From contig JBFLYK010000013.1 in the NCBI GenBank assembly GCA_040756995.1, positions 81,314-145,313 of the forward strand: 64,000 nucleotides of DNA. The letters run 5' to 3'. Below the pieces are notes generated by a model. It saw only the letters and a program-made list of their open reading frames with translations, made no database searches and was not told where the DNA came from. This document shows, in pieces, positions 60,380 through 64,000 of this stretch (within the stretch, counting starts at the first letter, position 1; each line of letters starts with the position of its first letter). This DNA comes from BP-133 sp040756995 (GTDB lineage: Bacteria; Actinomycetota; Acidimicrobiia; IMCC26256; BP-133). Made by a program: the position numbers and the translations under genes.

Positions 60380-60382
60380 AGA

Positions 60383-61369
60383 CACCCTCTCCATGGTCGT
60401 CGGATCGGGTAAGGGCATCTCGTGCGCCGCTTTCATCTCGGCGATGACCGCTTGGCGCGTCTCGTCCTTGATCCGCTCGGCTTCGGCGCCGCCCAGATAT
60501 CCGGCGTCCAGCAGCCGGCGTTCGAAGAGCACGACGGGGTCGCGCTCCTGCCACTGGGCGATCAGTTCCTTGGGGACGTAGCCGGCCGGGTGTTCGGCCT
60601 GACCGTGCATCCGCATGGTGACGCACTCCAGCAGCGTCGGTCTTTCGCCGGCCCAGGCCCGGTCGACGGCCCGGCGTGTGGCGTCGTAGACCTCGGCGAC
60701 ATCCTGGCCGTCGACCCGCTCGCCCGGCAGCGCGTACCCGGCCGCCCGGCCGGCGATGTCGGCGACCGCCATCTATCTGCCGGTGAGCGGGGTGGAGTAG
60801 GCGTACTGGTTTCTCCACCACGAAGATGCAGCCGAGGCCCACGACGGCGGCGACGTTGAGCGACTCGTGGAAGTCTCCGCGCGACGTCGGCCCCTCGCCC
60901 GCAGTAGGCGACGCGCAGAAGTCTTCGCCCCGGTACTTGGCCACGAACGCCGCGTCGGTCGCCCGGGTAGTTGTCCGGGATCTGGCTGACCGGGTTGATG
61001 ATCCGCAGGTCGAGCCGGCCGTAGTGCAGCGTTCCGTCCCGGCCCTTCGTCGGCGACCCGGCCTTCCCGTTGAAACTGGCGATGATCTCGCGGCGGCATT
61101 CCCCGCCGGAGGTGAACTCCCATGTTGCGGTGTAGTGGAGCGATGACGTCACCGTCGCGCAGGGCGGCGACCGTGCCGACCGCGATCGCCTCATGCCAGT
61201 TGCCGCCGTAGTACCAACCGGGTAGCTGCCCTCGGCGGTACATCGCCACCAGCCGAGCGTCAGTGGCCCGCATCAGAACCATCGTTTCGTACATGCGAAG
61301 GGCGAGCCCCCGGTCGGGCAGCTCCTTCTGCGAGAGGGCGGGCGTCGCTTCCTTGCTTCTCCTCGCCAT
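60383..61369 (-). pseudogene. 2-oxoacid dehydrogenase E1 alpha, frameshifted
   Basis: The thiamine-dependent E1 alpha can be followed from ATG 61369 (YETMVLMRATDARL, GNWHEAIAVGT, PLHRNMG) through frames carrying IASFNGKAGSPTKGRDGTLH, FVAKYRGEDF, SLNVAAVVGLGCIFVVEK and NQYAYSTPLTGR to CVTMRMHGQAEHPAGY. At least four frame changes are needed, and TAG 60773-60775 stands where a Gln (CAG) is expected before MAVADIAGRA. It is decayed. Confidence 0.7.
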
Positions 61370-61390
61370 CCGGGTGGCCCCTCTCTTCCG

Positions 61391-62227
61391 TCAGCGGGCG
61401 GGCCGGCTGAAGAAGCGCGTCAGCAGGGCGTTGAACTCGTCGGCCCATTCGATCTGGACCCAGTGGCCACAGCGACCGAATACATGGAGCTCGGCTTTCT
61501 CGATGAGCTGAACGAGCCGCAACGAGTTCTCCAGCGGAATGACGTGGTTGTCGCGGCCGTGGACGACCAGAGTCTCATGGGGGATGACGCTGATCTGGTC
61601 CTCGGGAGTGACCAGGGCGGAGATCCACCGCTGACGAGGGGCCGGGAACATGGCGGAGAACGCCTCCTGGAGCCCTGGTTCGATGCTCGCCCGGTATCGC
61701 ACCTCGGCGAGCTCGTCGGTGAGGAGCTGACGATTGTAGGCGAAGTAGTTCATGACCCGCTTCATGTTCTCAACGCTCGGCTCGTAACCCCACACGGCGT
61801 TGAGACCTTCGGTGAGTGGGAATTCGACCCCCACCGCCCCCATGAGCACCAGCCGGTCAACCCGCTCGGGGAACCGGTCGGCTAAGGCGATCCCGAGGGC
61901 CCCGCCGAAGCTGTTCCCGACGATGTGAGTTCGCGCGATGTCGAGGGCGTCGAGAAATCCCACGATTTGAGCGACCCACGTGTCCATGTTGTAGGTGATC
62001 CTGGCGGGCCGGTCGGTGTACCCGAAACCCACCATGTCGAGGGCGTAGACGTGGAAGTTCTGTCCGAGAGCCGGGAGGCAGAGCCTCCAGTTGGCGTACG
62101 CCGTGACGCCCGGTCCCGACCCGTGGATGAAGACTACTGGGGGACCGTCGCCGTCCTCCAGGTAGTTCGTCTTGATGCCATTGGCATCGACGAAGGAGCC
62201 GATCTCCGGCCGGCCACCATTGCTCAT
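61391..62227 (-). CDS. Alpha/beta hydrolase, meta-cleavage hydrolase-like
   Basis: The 278-residue protein has HGSGPGVTAYANW, nucleophile IVGNSFGGALGIAL, acid VVHGRDNHVIPLE and His GRCGHWVQIEW, close to the C-C hydrolase at 55506. It probably hydrolyses a ring-cleavage product or an ester. It is intact although it lies directly before the decayed E1 genes, so it may still be expressed. Confidence 0.85.
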   Translation of the reverse strand: MSNGGRPEIGSFVDANGIKTNYLEDGDGPPVVFIHGSGPGVTAYANWRLCLPALGQNFHVYALDMVGFGYTDRPARITYNMDTWVAQIVGFLDALDIARTHIVGNSFGGALGIALADRFPERVDRLVLMGAVGVEFPLTEGLNAVWGYEPSVENMKRVMNYFAYNRQLLTDELAEVRYRASIEPGLQEAFSAMFPAPRQRWISALVTPEDQISVIPHETLVVHGRDNHVIPLENSLRLVQLIEKAELHVFGRCGHWVQIEWADEFNALLTRFFSRPAR

Positions 62228-62460
62228 TGGATTACCTCCCTGTCTGCCCGGTTGTCGCGGGTCACATGACGACGTTGAGGGTCAGCTGACTAAGGGTTCT
62301 GCGTATCGGACTAGAACGGTCCTCAAAAAAGGCCCATCAATCGGTAGTCCAGAGGAACGGCAAGGCTGCCTCCCAATCCGCGCACCTTGGACGACCCTAA
62401 GCGCGTGGTTGGGCCGCTCGTAAGGAGCTGGCGCCGAAGGGCAGGGAGACGTCTGCTGAT

Positions 62461-62483
62461 GGGCCCACGTGGGCCACGGAATG
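62461..62483. repeat. 23-nt palindromic repeat, right copy
   Basis: It contains GGGCCCACGTGGGCC followed by ACGGAATG, one base different from 21094-21116. Between 62228 and ~62530 I see no gene, only this repeat. Confidence 0.55.
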
Positions 62484-62534
62484 CCGCTGGCGTACCGAGC
62501 GACCGCCCCCCAGGACGGAGGTCAGCGATCGGAT

Positions 62535-63195
62535 CGTCAATCCGCCGACGGTGCGGCGGCGGCGTCTCAGGTTCGGCCAGAAGCCGGAGCATGACCTGGC
62601 CGACGGCGTCGGCTACGGCCGACCGGCTTGTCCGCCTCCCGAACAGAGCCGCCGGAGAGCAACGCCAGTGCCGTGGCGTTAGCCGTGCCGATGGCGGTGC
62701 GGGCGGCGAGATCACCGTCCGGGGACGCCCTGCGCGCACCGGGGGAGGCCGGGTGGTTCACCGAGCGGGTGACGTCGCGGACCTGCTGGCCGACGAACTC
62801 TTCCCATGCCCGGCTGATCTCCGGCGTGGATCCCGGCGCGGTCAGGAAGAACAGCCGGGCCTTGTCAGGGTTGGCCGCGCTCCAGTCATAGACGAGGTGA
62901 ACCACCTCGGGCAGCGACGGGGGCGGGGTGGCGCCGTGGCCGGTGACGGCGGCGAGGTCGCCGGCCACGGCGCGGACGCACTCGGCGAAGGGCTGCTCCT
63001 CGTCGCGAAGTGGTCGTAGAGAGCGGCGGGACCCATCCCGCATTCCTCGGCCACCGCGGCCATCGTCGCCCCGGCCAAACCCCCGCGGGCGAACACCCGG
63101 ATTCCGGCCTGGACCACCTCGCCGACCCGGGACGGGCGGTGCGCCGGGCGGGGTCGAGCGGTCGGAGTACCGATGTCACGGTCCACCGTCTCGCT
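62535..63195 (-). pseudogene. TetR-family regulator, frameshifted
   Basis: The DNA-binding half reads VGEVVQAGIRVFARGG and MAAVAEECGMGPAALYDHFAT, a TetR helix-turn-helix. The frame then breaks near 63010. EEQPFAECVRAVAGDLAAV and VYDWSAANPDKARLFFLTAP continue in a second frame, and ADAVGQVMLRLLAEPE in a third from ~62625. Two indels are needed, so it is broken, or the reads here are poor. Confidence 0.65.
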
Positions 63196-63199
63196 CACG

Positions 63200-63400
63200 A
63201 TCGGTCCAGGAGCTCGCCGAGGAACTCCAAGCGCCCGTTGGCTTGGAGACATGGTGGCCGCCGTCGACGGTGAGGCAGGTGCCGGTGACCTAGCTCGGCG
63301 GACATGAGAGAGAGCAGCGCGCAGGACCGGCCATCGTCGAGCGGGGGCACCGCACAATGTCGGGATGGGACCCCAGCAGCTGGAACATGTTCCCCAGGTC
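63200..63400 (-). pseudogene. Fragment of a short-chain dehydrogenase
   Basis: LDDGRSCALLSLMSAEL in one frame and VTGTCLTVDGGHHVSK in the next match the C-terminal end of SDR enzymes (the VTG-x-x-x-x-VDGG element). GNMFQLLGSHPDIVR upstream may be its preceding helix. The catalytic half is absent. Confidence 0.4.
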
Positions 63401-63840
63401 ACAACTCCGGTGGGGGGCCGACACGTCGCCTGCTCCAGCGTCCGATCCCGCGAACCGGCCGCACGGCTCCGCCGAGGAGGCGGTCCCAGGTGGCGAGAAT
63501 CCACAAGATGTTGACGACTATGAGGGCCATGACCAAACGGAGGTGCTCCTCGCCGTTCGTGCCCGTCGACAATGGCGAGGCTTCGTCGCTGCCGAGCGCG
63601 GCCCGAGGTGAGGTGAGGAGCGGCACCTCGCTGACCGAAGGTCCCGGGATGCCCGCCTGATCACCCGGGGCTGGTGGAGCATCGATGGGCGTCGACGGGG
63701 CGGCGGCCGGAATGGCGACACCCGCGGAAAGCGGTGGCGGTTCGGGGCCGAGGCTGCCGTCTTCCGCGGCTGCGAGTCGCTCGCCAGGGGACAGGCGGAC
63801 GTCTCCGGCGGGTGCTTCGGCGACTGAAGCGTCGGCGGCG
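63399..63840 (-). CDS. C-terminal fragment resembling the exported module protein
   Basis: An open minus-strand frame runs from the G tract at 63841 to TGA 63399. It has a Pro/Ala/Ser-rich stalk with EPPPLSAGVAIPAAAP and AGIPGPSVSEVP, then one membrane helix (LRLVMALIVVNILWILATW) and a basic tail. The protein at 28298 has the same order and similar words (EPPLVNIPAAG, QGIPGVEEV). It may be a third copy of that protein, cut by the break at 63841. The similarity lies in a low-complexity stalk, so confidence is limited. Confidence 0.4.
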
Positions 63841-63866
63841 GGGGGGGGGGGGGGGGGGGGCCCCCC
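63841..63866. other. G20/C6 homopolymer, probable assembly break
   Basis: A run of about 20 G followed by 6 C interrupts the sequence. The coding frame to its left ends here. To the right a plus-strand frame (FRYRKFLAVSLVKAGDPDQ, then ALEEIRRIYALQRDL) runs off the window and has no link to the left side. Such tracts are rare in real genomes and are common as sequencing or scaffold artefacts. Confidence 0.6.
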
Positions 63867-64000
63867 GCGCCGCCCGCCGAGCCCGGGAGCCTGGGGTTCC
63901 GGTACCGCAAGTTCCTGGCGGTGTCTCTGGTCAAGGCGGGGGATCCGGACCAGGCCCTCGAGGAGATCCGGCGCATCTACGCCCTTCAGCGGGATCTGTG

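Noticed and set aside
63518..63976. Polyproline protein across the G tract
   Set aside because: The proline run is simply the translation of the C-strand of the homopolymer; the frame is a shadow.
63870..64000. An IS66-like transposase fragment at the right window edge
   Set aside because: The short frame (ALEEIRRIYALQRDL) gives a weak resemblance only and lies beyond the suspected assembly break.

Overview
The window comes from a high-GC actinobacterium. Genes are tightly packed with ATGA/GTGA overlaps, GTG starts are common, and the transporters, LuxR-type regulators and integrative element are actinobacterial in style. The class cannot be fixed from sequence alone; an uncultured Acidimicrobiia-like lineage is my guess. 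The first 16 kb is visibly lower in GC and is a compact siphovirus-type prophage. The rest is host or element DNA.

Layout. (1) 170-16123: a ~16 kb prophage bounded by two copies of a 49-nt tRNA-Val 3'-half sequence. A leftward early operon (RHH protein, RepA-like ATPase, endonuclease VII) and a rightward late operon (HNH, terminase, protease, capsid, tail) flank a ~1 kb non-coding centre rich in palindromes and repeats, including three tandem ~90-nt inverted-repeat modules. Most of the portal gene is missing and the tail-fibre gene is frameshifted, so the prophage looks defective. A tyrosine integrase sits at the right end. (2) 16162-20500: a second, unrelated element with its own integrase, a relaxase-like fragment, a ParA-type ATPase, a small probable DNA-binding protein and a prim-pol. 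(3) 20602-21057: a decayed MerR gene. (4) 21194-30102: a rightward operon with a diiron oxygenase, an SCP2-like lipid carrier, a 2[4Fe-4S] ferredoxin, a complete Liv-type ABC importer (binding protein, two permeases, two ATPases), a large exported anchored protein and a small membrane protein. A divergent sensor kinase/response regulator pair follows, then another SCP2 protein and a small secreted protein. (5) 58359 down to 34492: one leftward gene train of about 24 kb encoding an aromatic meta-cleavage pathway (dehydrogenase, Rieske ferredoxin, extradiol dioxygenase, C-C hydrolase, acetaldehyde dehydrogenase, aldolase, hydratase, Rieske oxygenase alpha and beta), then SCP2 carrier, a second Liv importer, a second small membrane protein and large exported protein, an ABC exporter-like pair, and a 1487-residue pseudokinase/AAA/TPR/histidine kinase with its response regulator. 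(6) 58588-64000: a hydroxyacid dehydrogenase and a C-C hydrolase, otherwise decayed genes (E1 alpha/beta, transposase, TetR, SDR) and a G-homopolymer that looks like an assembly break.

How it fits together. Operons 4 and 5 are two versions of one plan: oxygenase, SCP2-like carrier, Liv importer, a large exported protein with a C-terminal membrane anchor, a small two-helix membrane protein, and a two-component system. My inference is a dedicated capture, import, carriage and oxidation system for hydrophobic ring compounds. The unknown exported and membrane proteins are its least described parts.
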